DNA from: Winogradskyella eckloniae
Lineage (GTDB): Bacteria > Bacteroidota > Bacteroidia > Flavobacteriales > Flavobacteriaceae
Length of the DNA: 64,000 bases
NCBI RefSeq assembly: GCF_013249045.1
Contig: NZ_JABRWP010000003.1
Span: 186,001-250,000, forward strand
Reading direction: 5' to 3'
This document shows, one piece after another, positions 9,547-19,758 of this stretch. Position 1 is the first letter of the stretch. Each line of letters opens with the position of its first letter. A program made the translations under genes and the position numbers. The notes below the pieces were generated by a model. It was not told where the DNA came from, did no database searches, and worked only from the letters and a program-made list of their open reading frames with translations.

Positions 9547-9933
9547 TTAGTTTCGGTTAAGTTTAAAAGTTTGGTGTAGAGTTGATTTGGGGTCTACTAA
9601 TACACATGCTTTATGATGGCCGAAAAATAGAATTAAAAAAGATGAAATACAAAAAAATACGTTGAAATGCACTAAATGTTAACATATTTCACGTAAATCA
9701 GTCATAATTGAAAGAAAATTATTTCAAAAATTGGATTTAAAAATAAATTTGATTGCATTATTTCAAAAATATTTTGTAGGAAAATCTACCAATAAGTTGA
9801 ATGTTTCAATTAAAAAATGGAGGGACTTTAAATGTCTTGAGGGAAATTGTATTTATTGAATACCGAATAAAAGTATGCTAACAAAAACGTAATTCCAAAA
9901 AAATAAGCTGAACGACTTAAAATTTTAACACTT
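9547..9933. other. Gene-free 387-base stretch upstream of the giant repeat protein
   Basis: No convincing open frame is present. It contains the perfect palindrome ATGTTAACAT (9676-9685) and a 14-base direct repeat ATTATTTCAAAAAT (9718-9731 and 9757-9770). The promoter of the 4705-9546 gene should lie here, but I find no exact TAnnTTTG box close to the start. No clear terminator is visible after the 9934-11724 gene. Confidence 0.5.
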
Positions 9934-11724
9934 TTAATAATTTACATAAACCCATCCCATGCTTGGCTGAAAATTTGAATCATTCAAATTTAAAATGTAA
10001 TAATAGGTGCCAACAGGTACTTTATTTCCAATATTATTAAGTCCTCTGTTGATTTCGCCAAACCAAGGTTTATTGTTGTCACCTTCAAAAATTAAGTTAC
10101 CATACCGATTATAAATCTGCAATTCGTGTTCGGTAAAAATATCATATAAACCTTGAATATTAAACCAATCATTATAGCTGTCATTATTTGGAGAAAATCC
10201 TTGTGGAATATAAGGTGGGCAATTTTCAACAATTAGATCAAATTGAAAAATTTCATAACACGGAGGGCTTTCTACGCGTACATAAATCGTTTCTGGCATA
10301 GAAGTGTAATATTCTGTTAACACAATGGATTGGGCGTTGTTTTCTAAGGCTTCTAGGTTGGTGAAAAAACTAATATTGTCCATAATAAGATCCATGCCTT
10401 CTAAAGCATCAAATAAATTAAATGTGGTAGTTTCAAAACCTTCGTTACAACCAATAACTCCTGGTAATAGCATTATTTCAGGAATGACAAGTAGTTCTAT
10501 TTCAATAGCCATGGTATTGTTATTTTCGTTGGTCTCGGTTACAATACCACTCATAGTGCCATCATCGTCAACAACGGCTAAGACAGTAACATTGCTATCT
10601 GAATTGTCTGGTAAGGTGAGTACAATTGAATTGCTTTCGCTTGCGTTTATTTCAATATTATTCTGTGTTACGCTTTGGCCAATGAGTACGTTATTATGGT
10701 AAAATGCTATTGGTGTGTCTGCCGGTAAAATTGCTGTACTATTGGTGTTGTAAACGGTATAATATAGTTCAATTGAATTGTTACCGCAATTAACACTATA
10801 ATCGTCAGTATTAATGGTGGCATCTGGTAATTGACTATTGAGGACAGTGATAATATTGTTGATCATTACAAAATCTTGTCCTGAGGTCAGTTGAATGGTT
10901 GCAGAAGTATCGCCAATATTAATATTGTTCTGAATATTATAAACATCAATATCCATATTATATAAATTTGATGCTCCTGTAAACGAGTTCGTTCCATTAA
11001 ATGCGTTGTTGGCTGGGTTTAGCGGAAAGTTACTAATCACACTGCCGTTTATGGTTAGTTGTTCATTCACAGAGATACCACTATCTCCTTCCCATGCTAC
11101 AAAACCAATTTTTGCATTATCATTATCTAAAACATTCAGATTATCCAAGGTTATACTTAAAAATGTGGGTACACTTTGTAATCCATCATACACATTGAGC
11201 TGATTTAACGGTAGGTCAGTGTCTTCATAAATAATAGTGATCGCCCAACCACCAAAATTTGTTCCTGTTGGACAATATGAAGGAATGACACCAGATAAAT
11301 CAAAATCTGAAACGGTATAATCGCCATTTCCTTCTGATAAAATAATGGAAGTCACATCTGCATAGGCAGCAAAAAACACACGGTCTGCGTCTAAAGCATC
11401 CGCAAAAGAGCGCTCAGCATTGATTGTGATTCCATTTAATTTAATATTTAAATCTCCTAGGCCAGAGCCTGCCCAATAGAGGTATGCTGCAACTATATTT
11501 TGATTTGAATTAAGATTAAGACTAGCCGTTGAGCTCGTTAAAATGGCACAAGTTGCTTCAAGACCATTTTCTTCAGAATTTAATGTATTGCCTATTGCTG
11601 TGTAATCATATCTTCCGTTAAATTGTTGAAACAAGGAAATATCTTGAGCCACTGCTTGGGATGTAGCACAAATAAAAAGGCTAAAAACTATTAAAAGTTT
11701 TTTTGTCAAAGCTATAGGAGTCAT
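9934..11724 (-). CDS. Secreted protein with T9SS type B sorting domain
   Basis: This 596-residue protein has a signal peptide (MTPIALTKKLLIVFSLFICATSQAVAQ). The N-terminal β-rich domain of about 280 residues contains VAAYLYWAGSG and FGGWAITIIYEDTDLP; it resembles DUF3344/anchor-type domains found at the head of other flavobacterial type B cargo, an assignment made from memory of the wording. A CARDB-like segment follows (YTVYNTNSTAILPADTPIAFY … NENNNT). Next is one diverged copy of the shared repeat (GCNEGFETTTFNLFDAL … ETIYVRVESPPCYE), which has lost the acidic DxDG loop. The CHU_C type B tail begins YIPQGFSPNNDSYNDWF. The tail differs from its neighbours in ending PSMGWVYVNY instead of GHFxLKR. 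It follows the 11747-14218 gene by 22 bases and is probably the last gene of that operon. Confidence 0.88.
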   Translation of the reverse strand: MTPIALTKKLLIVFSLFICATSQAVAQDISLFQQFNGRYDYTAIGNTLNSEENGLEATCAILTSSTASLNLNSNQNIVAAYLYWAGSGLGDLNIKLNGITINAERSFADALDADRVFFAAYADVTSIILSEGNGDYTVSDFDLSGVIPSYCPTGTNFGGWAITIIYEDTDLPLNQLNVYDGLQSVPTFLSITLDNLNVLDNDNAKIGFVAWEGDSGISVNEQLTINGSVISNFPLNPANNAFNGTNSFTGASNLYNMDIDVYNIQNNINIGDTSATIQLTSGQDFVMINNIITVLNSQLPDATINTDDYSVNCGNNSIELYYTVYNTNSTAILPADTPIAFYHNNVLIGQSVTQNNIEINASESNSIVLTLPDNSDSNVTVLAVVDDDGTMSGIVTETNENNNTMAIEIELLVIPEIMLLPGVIGCNEGFETTTFNLFDALEGMDLIMDNISFFTNLEALENNAQSIVLTEYYTSMPETIYVRVESPPCYEIFQFDLIVENCPPYIPQGFSPNNDSYNDWFNIQGLYDIFTEHELQIYNRYGNLIFEGDNNKPWFGEINRGLNNIGNKVPVGTYYYILNLNDSNFQPSMGWVYVNY

Positions 11725-11746
11725 AGTTGTAATTACATCATTAGTG

Positions 11747-14218
11747 TTATCGTTTTAATGAGAAATGACCTGTTAAATTTCTTCCATCTTCTAATTTTAC
11801 TTTAAACCAATAATCGCTACTTGGCATTTTAGTTCCATTAAAAGTGCCATCCCAACCTGCACTTAATGGGTCTAATCTTTTTAAAAGTTTTCCGTATCTA
11901 TCAAATATATAAATGTATGTGTTTGGCTGAAATTGCGATGAAATTCCACTGACTTGCCAAAAGTCATTTTCTGAATCATTATTTGGTGTAAAAAACTTAG
12001 GAAAACCAATAACAGATACGGCCTGTTCTGCGATGCCACAATTATTTTTGTCTCTTACATATACTGTATGTAGTCCAGATGGTACGTTTACAAACGTATT
12101 AGCGTCTTGGTACGGACCGTCACTATTATTAAGGGCATACTCATAATTACCACCATTACCAGTAACAGATATTGTAATGGAATTATTTTGTACAGCGTCT
12201 AAAACATCTATTTGCGTTATAGTAGCAATGGTAGAAGGTAATACCGTAATTGTTCTATCCTTATAACATCCATTAGAATTGGTAACGCGAACGGTATAAT
12301 TTCCAGGTGTATTGACCTCAATGGTTGTGGTAGTCTCTCCTGTAGACCATAAATAACTGTAATTATTAGGAATGTCATTAATCACACCACCAGTTAAGGT
12401 TGTGGTGGCAGGTGCGAGGTTTTCACAGTAAATAGTGTTATCTGTGATTTCAATATTTGGTAATTCAAAAACCGAAAGTTGAATGTCACTTATGCCATAA
12501 CACGCATTTGAATTTTCTACTCTGGCATATATTATTTGATCGTACGCCATAGTATTTGTATAAATGGGGTTTAACGGATTGTCTTCTATTAAAGCATCAT
12601 TATAGGTTTCATAAAAAGTGATATCTAAATTTGTTGTGGTTGTATTTGCTATGATGTCATTATTAATCGTACTCAAATCAAATGTCATAAAACCATCTTC
12701 TGTACCATCTGTATCACATAGCGCTATACTTGCATTATTAGAATTTGTTGTACTCACTTCTAATGATATTTCTCCAAAATTTACACAACCTGTATTGGTG
12801 TTGGTTACTCGTGCGTATACAATTTGAGGATTAAAAAAATTATCAAACGATGTTCCGTCAATAGCGTTGTTTTGATTTTGGGCGTCAATTTGTGATAAGT
12901 AAAATTCTACCGAAGAATTTGATTCTTGATTAGTTATATCATCTATAGCTTCTGTTAAATTGAATGTTGTAAACCCTTCTGGGATGCCATCTTCATCACA
13001 TTGAATGAGCGATACATTATTGGCGGTTGGTTTAGATAGTACTGTAGCTAAAAACGAAGTGAATGTTACACAACCTTGATCTAAATCTTCTATTCTTACA
13101 AATATTTCTGTAGAACCTGAAATGGTATTATTAAAATTTAACGGTAGTGGTGCCGTTTCAGATTCTGCATTGGCCTGAGTTAGGTAATAACTTATGTCGT
13201 AGTTAATGCCTGTAATTCCGTTAATAATTTCTTGGCTTTTGGTGTTGAAATTAAACGTTGATAGTCCATTTTGATCGTCTCCATCTGTATCATCGTCACA
13301 AATCTCAAAATCCGTGGGCTGATTGAAGTTGGTTAGGATAGTAACATTTAATGTAAAACGATTAATTATAAAACATCCTGTGGTTGAATTTTCTATTCTA
13401 ACAAAAATTTGTTGGCTACCTGTAGTGTTTGTAAATACATCACCTAACGCACCAATGTTTATATTGGCATCACTTTCTGATAAATGGTAACTAACGAGTA
13501 CGTCAGACTCACCATTGATGATGTCTTGTGAGAGTTGGCTAAAATCAATTTCTCTTATAGTATCGTTGTAAGGTGCGGCATCATCACAAATCGTAATATT
13601 TGGTAATAATAATGAATTAGAATTGGATAATAACGGATTCGTAGGGCCTTCAGGAAACGTAGCAGTTCCCGTCCAATTTATTGAAAACGGACTATTGCCA
13701 ATAGGTCTATCAATTACTATAAAGTAACTTTCACCAGCAAGGACATCAATATCACTTACAAAACTGTCTCCATCTGCTCCTGGTCCTTCATTAGTCGCAG
13801 GATCAGTGTTGTTTAAACCTGTTAAGTTATTACCTTGGTTGGCAGCAGCAGGATTTGTAGTTGAGCAACGTATGGCTTGCCCAATAGCACCACAACTAAC
13901 ATTTGGACCAAAAATAAAGAAGTCATAATCTTCATTTATACTGTTACTTCCTGGTGTTAGCGTAAATGCCAAAGTGCCACTGGTAGCAATATTAACTTCT
14001 AACCAAAGACTGTTGTTTTCTTGTCCAGAACATGAGTTAGAATTATTTAGTTCTTGCGTTCCATTTCCGTTTACATCTAAGCTAAAGTCTGAATTGCCAC
14101 AAACAGTAACCGCAAATTGACAATCATTTGGTTCTTGTGCAAAAACCGATAAATTAAAAATAAATATAAGGGTAATTGAAAGTGTATATTTAGATGTAGT
14201 TACAAATTTATTGGTCAT
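11747..14218 (-). CDS. Repeat-containing surface protein with T9SS type B sorting domain
   Basis: This 823-residue protein has a signal peptide ending NLSVFAQ. The N-terminal domain (about 30-180) has a PPC/jelly-roll character (SLWLEVNIATSGTLAFTLTP, DYDFFIFGPNVSCG, AGESYFIVIDRP) often found at the head of flavobacterial cargo proteins. Four copies of the Cys/Asp repeat follow (starting CDDAAPYND, CDDDTDGDDQNG, CDEDGIPEG, CDTDGTEDG). An Ig-like domain (GCYKDRTITVLPS), a SprB-like module (VRDKNNCGIAEQAVSV) and CHU_C (FPKFFTPNNDSENDFW … GHFSLKR) complete it. The second half is strikingly similar to that of the neighbouring 1145-residue protein, so the two are tandem paralogues. Its start overlaps the stop of the upstream gene by 4 bases (ATGA), so translation is probably coupled. 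Confidence 0.9.
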   Translation of the reverse strand: MTNKFVTTSKYTLSITLIFIFNLSVFAQEPNDCQFAVTVCGNSDFSLDVNGNGTQELNNSNSCSGQENNSLWLEVNIATSGTLAFTLTPGSNSINEDYDFFIFGPNVSCGAIGQAIRCSTTNPAAANQGNNLTGLNNTDPATNEGPGADGDSFVSDIDVLAGESYFIVIDRPIGNSPFSINWTGTATFPEGPTNPLLSNSNSLLLPNITICDDAAPYNDTIREIDFSQLSQDIINGESDVLVSYHLSESDANINIGALGDVFTNTTGSQQIFVRIENSTTGCFIINRFTLNVTILTNFNQPTDFEICDDDTDGDDQNGLSTFNFNTKSQEIINGITGINYDISYYLTQANAESETAPLPLNFNNTISGSTEIFVRIEDLDQGCVTFTSFLATVLSKPTANNVSLIQCDEDGIPEGFTTFNLTEAIDDITNQESNSSVEFYLSQIDAQNQNNAIDGTSFDNFFNPQIVYARVTNTNTGCVNFGEISLEVSTTNSNNASIALCDTDGTEDGFMTFDLSTINNDIIANTTTTNLDITFYETYNDALIEDNPLNPIYTNTMAYDQIIYARVENSNACYGISDIQLSVFELPNIEITDNTIYCENLAPATTTLTGGVINDIPNNYSYLWSTGETTTTIEVNTPGNYTVRVTNSNGCYKDRTITVLPSTIATITQIDVLDAVQNNSITISVTGNGGNYEYALNNSDGPYQDANTFVNVPSGLHTVYVRDKNNCGIAEQAVSVIGFPKFFTPNNDSENDFWQVSGISSQFQPNTYIYIFDRYGKLLKRLDPLSAGWDGTFNGTKMPSSDYWFKVKLEDGRNLTGHFSLKR

Positions 14219-17200
14219 CGTTTTAAGGTAAAATGATTTTTAAAAACACGGCCGTCTTCTAATGTAACTTTAAACCAATAATCACTTGTTGGCATTTTAA
14301 ATCCATTATAATTTCCGTCCCAACCAGGACTCAATGGGTCTAGTTCTTTTAAAAGTTTTCCGTATCTATCAAATATATATATTGTTGAATTGGCTTGAAA
14401 CTGTTCTGTAATGCCATAAACTTGCCAGAAATCATTTATGGAATCATTATTGGGCGTGAAAAATTTAGGAAAACCGATTACAGATACAGATTCTTCTGTG
14501 ATGCCACAGTCATTTTTGTCTCTAACATATACAGTGTGGATTCCAGGAATGACGTTGAGAAATGTATTACTGTCCTGGTATGGCCCTAAAGCATCATCTA
14601 ACGCATATTCATAGTTTCCAGAACCACTCACAATAACTGATATTGTATTATTTTGAGAAGCATCGGTCACGTCAATACTCGTGATAGAAGCATTAATTGA
14701 CGGTAAAACAGTGATAGTTCTGTCTTTATAACAACCATTTGTATTAGAAACTCTAACCGTATAGTTGCCAGGTGCATTAATTTCAATTTCAGAGGTGTTC
14801 TCTCCTGTAGACCACGCATAGTAATAATTATTAGGCAAGTCGTCTTGCACACCACCATTTAAAAGAATAGGTTCTGGATAAGTGTTTAAGCAATATATAG
14901 TATCATCTGCTGTTTCAATATTTGGTAAACTAAAAACAGTTAACTCAACTTCACTGATACCAAAGCAGTTGTTGTTATTTTCAACACGTCCAAATATCGT
15001 TTGATTATATGCCGTTGTATTCATAAAAGAATTCCCAAGAGGATGTATTTCTAATAAGGCATTTTCATAGGTTTCATAATAAGTTAGGTTGACATCACTG
15101 GTAATTTGTGCTAAAACAGCATTGTTAGCATCTGTCAAATTAAAGGTCATAAAACCATCTTCAATTCCATCGGTATCGCAAAGTTCTAAACTTGTGTTTA
15201 GCGATGAGGTTGAACTAACCTCTAATGTAACCTCACTAAAGTTTATGCAATTAGAATTGGTATTAGACACTCTAGAATAAATGGTGTGAGGGTTGTAATA
15301 ATTTTCAAAAGCATTCGCATTTATAGGATTTTCTTGGTTCTCTGCATCCATTAGAGATATATAAAACTCAACAATAGAGCCTTCGACGTTATCGGTAATG
15401 TCCGCTATATGGTTATTTAAATTAAATAATGTATAGCCTTCGGGAATACCATCTTCATCACATTGTAGAATTGTAATATTATTAGCAATAGGAACAGGAT
15501 CTACACGCAAATTAAAACTTAAAGTTGTATAGCAGTTTTCATTCTGACTATTTTCTATTCTAACAAAAATTTGTTCATTAAAAGCAGTGGTGTTTGAATA
15601 ATTAATCGGAAAAGCAGAAGCATTGGCATCTGCATCATCTTGTGAGGAATGAAATGTAACGCTAGTTTGGCTGACATCTTGTTCTCCAAAAATAGAAGGT
15701 ATAAAGGTTTCTAGATTTACAGCACCTATACCGTCTATAGGATTATCAAGGTTATCACAAATAGCAATATTATTTAATGCAGAAAACAATGGCACATTAA
15801 AAACTTCAATAGAAAAGGAATTTATATCATAACAGTTTGGGTTTTCTGAATTTTCTACTCTTGCAAAAATTGTTTGAGGGTTTTCGATATTACTATAAGG
15901 AAAGATTATACTGTTTTCACCAGAATTGGCATCTTCCAAAGTTTCAAAATAAAGAACATTATACATCGAAGGGTCTTGGTCTAGTAATGCTTCTGAATCT
16001 TTAGATGAAAAATTAAAATTTTGAACACCATCATTAGTGAAATTATCACAGACTTCAACATCTGATAAAGCATTTGCAACCGGAATGTCAAAAACACCAA
16101 CTACAGCACTGCCTTCAATGGGACATTCCCCATTATTAGGTTCTATATAAACTTCGTAATATCCAGGAGTGTCCACAAATAATTGAAACGATGTTTCTGG
16201 TAATGCCGCATTATTAAATGTCCAATAATAATCTGCGCCAGGAATATTTTGAGCTTCTAACGTATAAGAATCATTAGTGCAAAGTTTAAGTTCTGTTGTA
16301 CTAATACCGTTTTGTATTATGTCTATTTCCGAATTAAAAAGTGATTGAATAAATGGTGGCAACCCTATTCTGCTTTTATTTAAATTTGTGCCATTAAAAT
16401 CAATCAATATACCTTGCTCATTGTAGTTAGCAGCCGTGCCATCTGCTTCTGGATTAGCAATTACGCCTAAGTAATCTGAGATATTATCATTACCAGAATA
16501 ACTCAGTTGAGCTCTGTAAATACGTCGGTCTATACCTAACTGCAAGGCTCCTGCAGTCATCTGTGATGAGGAATGAATAATTTGTATAGAATTTATGATA
16601 TCTGAACTTTCTAAATCCCATTGCATAACATGGCTAGTACCTGCACCTCCAGCGCCTTCGCTAATAGTGGCATAGACTTTTCTATTTTCAGCAGAAAATT
16701 CTACACCATATGGACTGTTATTATTTTCTGGACCATAAAGTTCTATATGATTAGATATTACACCTGTTTCGTTATTAAAATCATATAAATCCACACTGCC
16801 TGCAGCATTATCACCTGGTGTTGTAGCTTTGCCAAAATTGGCTGCAATTAGTTTTGAAGCATCAGGAGATGCCTTTAAATACCCTAAAGAATTTCGTCTG
16901 TAGCCTGAAATTGGTATGTTAGGTCCAACAGTAGATATAACAGGAGTCGTATTTACACCATTAACATCAACTCTAAAGGCATAAAACTTGTCGCCAAAAT
17001 GAGTAATGACCCAAAAAGAGGAGCAATCCTCTGCTCTTACCGCTGTGATTTTTTCAGAACATTTATATTGTAAATCTAACGTTGAAGAAGGGTCATAAGT
17101 TATTAAATGCATGTTTTTTTCTACAGCATCGACATCTCCTAATCCGCCGTTGAGCGTCATATCTATTAACGAATAATTAAAACCATTATTAAAACCATCA

Positions 17201-17652
17201 TCTTCATTAGGTACGCTACCACCTTGGTCATAAATGCCTGTAAATTGATTTGGATAAGCACTTGCATTATCGTGATGTGGTTCATCTACAGTAAACAAAT
17301 AATATTTTGTAGGATCTTCTGGCTTGGGTACTATTAAACCAGATGATGTACTAGATGGGTCACCTAAAAGCCCAGTACCAGCAAAATAATTTCCGTTGGA
17401 CATAATTTGGTGGTTGCTATTCCAAACCGTCCTTCCGTCAGAATAGAATTGTAAATTACCATCTGCATCAGAAATGGATGTACAGCCTTCTAACGTATTT
17501 ATTTGTCCTCCTGAAATCGCCGTAACCGTTCCATTTTCTGCATTAAATTGCAAGCCAGCATTTTGCCCAAAATACCAAAATGAAGCTTCATTTTGAGCAA
17601 ATAAATGCACACTAGTTATTATAAGTATAAAAACTAAATAATTCTTTTTCAT
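14215..17652 (-). CDS. Repeat-containing surface protein with N-terminal propeller-like domain and T9SS type B sorting domain
   Basis: This 1145-residue protein has a short signal peptide (MKKNYLVFILIITSVHLFAQ). The first ~470 residues look like a WD40/β-propeller-type lectin-like head (FWYFGQNAGLQFN, NLQFYSDGRTVWN, GLIVPKPEDPTKYYLFTVD, VEFSAENRKVYAT). An Ig-like domain follows (ADYYWTFNNAALPET). Four Cys/Asp repeats start CDNFTNDG, CDNLDNPIDG, CDEDGIPEG and CDTDGIEDG. An Ig-like domain (GCYKDRTITVLPS), a SprB-like module and CHU_C (FPKFFTPNNDSINDFW … NHFTLKR) end it. It is the first gene of an apparent three-gene operon running down to 9934. I see no canonical -7 box directly upstream. Confidence 0.9.
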   Translation of the reverse strand: MKKNYLVFILIITSVHLFAQNEASFWYFGQNAGLQFNAENGTVTAISGGQINTLEGCTSISDADGNLQFYSDGRTVWNSNHQIMSNGNYFAGTGLLGDPSSTSSGLIVPKPEDPTKYYLFTVDEPHHDNASAYPNQFTGIYDQGGSVPNEDDGFNNGFNYSLIDMTLNGGLGDVDAVEKNMHLITYDPSSTLDLQYKCSEKITAVRAEDCSSFWVITHFGDKFYAFRVDVNGVNTTPVISTVGPNIPISGYRRNSLGYLKASPDASKLIAANFGKATTPGDNAAGSVDLYDFNNETGVISNHIELYGPENNNSPYGVEFSAENRKVYATISEGAGGAGTSHVMQWDLESSDIINSIQIIHSSSQMTAGALQLGIDRRIYRAQLSYSGNDNISDYLGVIANPEADGTAANYNEQGILIDFNGTNLNKSRIGLPPFIQSLFNSEIDIIQNGISTTELKLCTNDSYTLEAQNIPGADYYWTFNNAALPETSFQLFVDTPGYYEVYIEPNNGECPIEGSAVVGVFDIPVANALSDVEVCDNFTNDGVQNFNFSSKDSEALLDQDPSMYNVLYFETLEDANSGENSIIFPYSNIENPQTIFARVENSENPNCYDINSFSIEVFNVPLFSALNNIAICDNLDNPIDGIGAVNLETFIPSIFGEQDVSQTSVTFHSSQDDADANASAFPINYSNTTAFNEQIFVRIENSQNENCYTTLSFNLRVDPVPIANNITILQCDEDGIPEGYTLFNLNNHIADITDNVEGSIVEFYISLMDAENQENPINANAFENYYNPHTIYSRVSNTNSNCINFSEVTLEVSSTSSLNTSLELCDTDGIEDGFMTFNLTDANNAVLAQITSDVNLTYYETYENALLEIHPLGNSFMNTTAYNQTIFGRVENNNNCFGISEVELTVFSLPNIETADDTIYCLNTYPEPILLNGGVQDDLPNNYYYAWSTGENTSEIEINAPGNYTVRVSNTNGCYKDRTITVLPSINASITSIDVTDASQNNTISVIVSGSGNYEYALDDALGPYQDSNTFLNVIPGIHTVYVRDKNDCGITEESVSVIGFPKFFTPNNDSINDFWQVYGITEQFQANSTIYIFDRYGKLLKELDPLSPGWDGNYNGFKMPTSDYWFKVTLEDGRVFKNHFTLKR

Positions 17653-17781
17653 AAGAGCTTAACCTTGCAATTCATACTAATTTACTTTGAAATTAGTAAT
17701 AGGCATACAATATAACAACTAGAACTTAAAAACCCCTAAGTTTTAACATTGAAACATCGTAATACCGCAATGATAAAGCTA

Positions 17782-18606
17782 TTACAATTCTCTCTTTTTT
17801 AATAATCGATACGATAAAAAGACAAAAATAGCTGTCCAACCAAGAACGATTGCGATTTCATACCAATGCACAGCGTAGTCATACATCATGTCTGTTTTTT
17901 CAGGAAACTTAGTCATGGCAATACGTTGTATTGGTTGGTTAATGAGATTCCACATGGATTGTAAAGGCATAAAATTGTTAATGCCATCTGCGATAGCGTC
18001 TGATAATTTCCATTTCATTAGGCCATATATAATACTTTCCGTTATAAATAACAGAAAAAGAAAGCCTAATGCAAAAGCAGAACGTTTTACTAACATGCCT
18101 AAGAATAAACATAAGCTAAAAAAGCCTACTAATTTTACAAAATAAGCTAGTAAAAATTCAACTTCTCTAAAAACAATGGAAGCCTCTGTATAACTCGAAT
18201 AATACAAGCCAATAAAATATGTTGCTAAGCCTATTAAAATGGTAGCACATAAGGAGAAAAATACAATAGTGTAGAATTTGGATAGTATAAATTCCTTTTT
18301 GCTTAAGCCATCAATTAAGTTTTGTTTTAGTGTTTTGTTGCTGTATTCATTACCTATCATACTTACCACAACAATAGCAAAGAAAAATTTAAATTGCGCC
18401 GCAAAAAATGTGGTTATATGCCATATTATTGGAAAGTTAAATATTCCAAGTTCTCCTAATTCTAACGTAAAGAAGCCAAAGAAATTAATTTTTATCGAGG
18501 ATAGTATAAGCACCGTAAACGGTAAGATAAATGAAATAATAATTAAAACTTTACTAGCTCTATTAAGCCAAAGCTTCTGTAATTCGAGTTGTATAAGACG
18601 TAACAT
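17782..18606 (-). CDS. ABC-2 type transporter permease
   Basis: This ~274-residue integral membrane protein starts MLRLIQLELQKLWLNR, a typical opening for ABC-2 permeases. A longer in-frame start at 18651 would add 15 residues. About six hydrophobic segments are visible (VLIIISFILPFTVLIL, FFFAIVVVSMIGNEYS, FYTIVFFSLCATILIGLATYF, LVGFFSLCLFLGMLV, FALGFLFLLFITESIIYGL, EIAIVLGWTAIFVFLSYRLL). The motif GNEYSNKTLKQNLIDGLSKKEF is characteristic of the family. It lies directly downstream of the ATPase gene in the same orientation and is presumably its membrane partner. The substrate is unknown; drug or lipid export, or sodium/bacteriocin resistance, are usual for the family. Confidence 0.85.
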   Translation of the reverse strand: MLRLIQLELQKLWLNRASKVLIIISFILPFTVLILSSIKINFFGFFTLELGELGIFNFPIIWHITTFFAAQFKFFFAIVVVSMIGNEYSNKTLKQNLIDGLSKKEFILSKFYTIVFFSLCATILIGLATYFIGLYYSSYTEASIVFREVEFLLAYFVKLVGFFSLCLFLGMLVKRSAFALGFLFLLFITESIIYGLMKWKLSDAIADGINNFMPLQSMWNLINQPIQRIAMTKFPEKTDMMYDYAVHWYEIAIVLGWTAIFVFLSYRLLKKREL

Positions 18607-18708
18607 ATAGTTGGATTGGTTTTTTAGTATCGCTTTTATTTTTCTCATCATTTCTTACGTCTGTGATGAGCATAAGATTTAACGATGAGGTATTAAAATG
18701 ATTATGGT

Positions 18709-19635
18709 TTAATTTTCTTGATGGTCTGTTAATTGTAAAAACTGCTCTTCTAAACTTTCTTTTCGTTTTACAAGATGCGAGAGGAGTATGCCTTTTTCAA
18801 ACATCAATTTATTAAATGCAGAGGCTGACATTGATTGGTTTAAAAACGCAGTAATTAATTCGCCTTCTTCTTTAACTTTTTCAATATTTGGGTGTGACTC
18901 TAAAATTGAAATTAATTCTTGATGTTGTTCTGTCTTTAATTCAAAAAAGCCGTGACTATTAATCATTTCGTCAACACGACCAGAATATAGTTTTTCTCCT
19001 TTTCTCAAGACCACCACATGAGAGCAAACTTTTTCGACTTCATCTAGTAAGTGCGATGCTAATAAAATAGTGGTTCCGTTTGCAGCAATGTCTTTGATGA
19101 TTTGACGAATTTGATGTATGCCTTGAGGGTCTAATCCATTTGTAGGTTCATCTAATATTAATATTTCTGGATCATTCAATAGGGCAGAAGCAATAGCTAA
19201 TCGTTGTTTCATACCTAAAGAATAGGTTTTAAACTTATGTGTTTTTCTGTCTAACAAACCTACAACATCTAATTTTTCGTCTATTTTATTATAGTCCACC
19301 CCTTTAATACGACACACTAATTTTAGATTTTGCTCAGCTGACATGTAAGGGTAAAAATTTGGTCGTTCAATAATTGCGCCCACACGCTTTAATGCATTGT
19401 GGGTTGTAATATTACCATCAAACCAGTGAAAATCGCCTTGGGTTTTATTTACAACATTTAAAACGATACCTAAAGTGGTAGATTTTCCACTTCCATTTGG
19501 CCCTAATATACCATATACATTACCCTTGTTTATGGTGAAGCTTAAGTTTTTTACTGCTGTTAAATAGCCAAATTTCTTTGTGAGATTATTTATAGTAAGG
19601 ATTGGTTCCAAATTGATTGATTTTAAAATATCCAT
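18709..19635 (-). CDS. ABC transporter ATP-binding protein
   Basis: This 308-residue CcmA/NatA-type ATPase has Walker A GPNGSGKST near residue 48. The signature is YSLGMKQRLAIASAL and Walker B is ILILDEPTNGLDPQG. The H-loop is ASHLLDEVEKVC. The ~80-residue C-terminal extension is typical of ATPases that pair with ABC-2 permeases, and the permease gene follows it. The start at MDILKSINLEP is about a dozen residues longer than the minimal domain start (LEPILTINNLTKKFG). Confidence 0.92.
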   Translation of the reverse strand: MDILKSINLEPILTINNLTKKFGYLTAVKNLSFTINKGNVYGILGPNGSGKSTTLGIVLNVVNKTQGDFHWFDGNITTHNALKRVGAIIERPNFYPYMSAEQNLKLVCRIKGVDYNKIDEKLDVVGLLDRKTHKFKTYSLGMKQRLAIASALLNDPEILILDEPTNGLDPQGIHQIRQIIKDIAANGTTILLASHLLDEVEKVCSHVVVLRKGEKLYSGRVDEMINSHGFFELKTEQHQELISILESHPNIEKVKEEGELITAFLNQSMSASAFNKLMFEKGILLSHLVKRKESLEEQFLQLTDHQEN

Positions 19636-19758
19636 ATGAGTTAAAACGTCTTAAAGACATACTTCAATGCCATACGAGATATTGATTGGTTATGCACATA
19701 AGACGAATGAAGCTTTTTTTTGTTACAATAATTTGAAGAAAACCCTTAAATTTAAAAA

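Noticed and set aside
9718-9770. 14-base direct repeat ATTATTTCAAAAAT as an attachment site or integration scar
   Set aside because: Both copies lie 39 bases apart in very AT-rich DNA with no integrase or insertion between them; chance is adequate.
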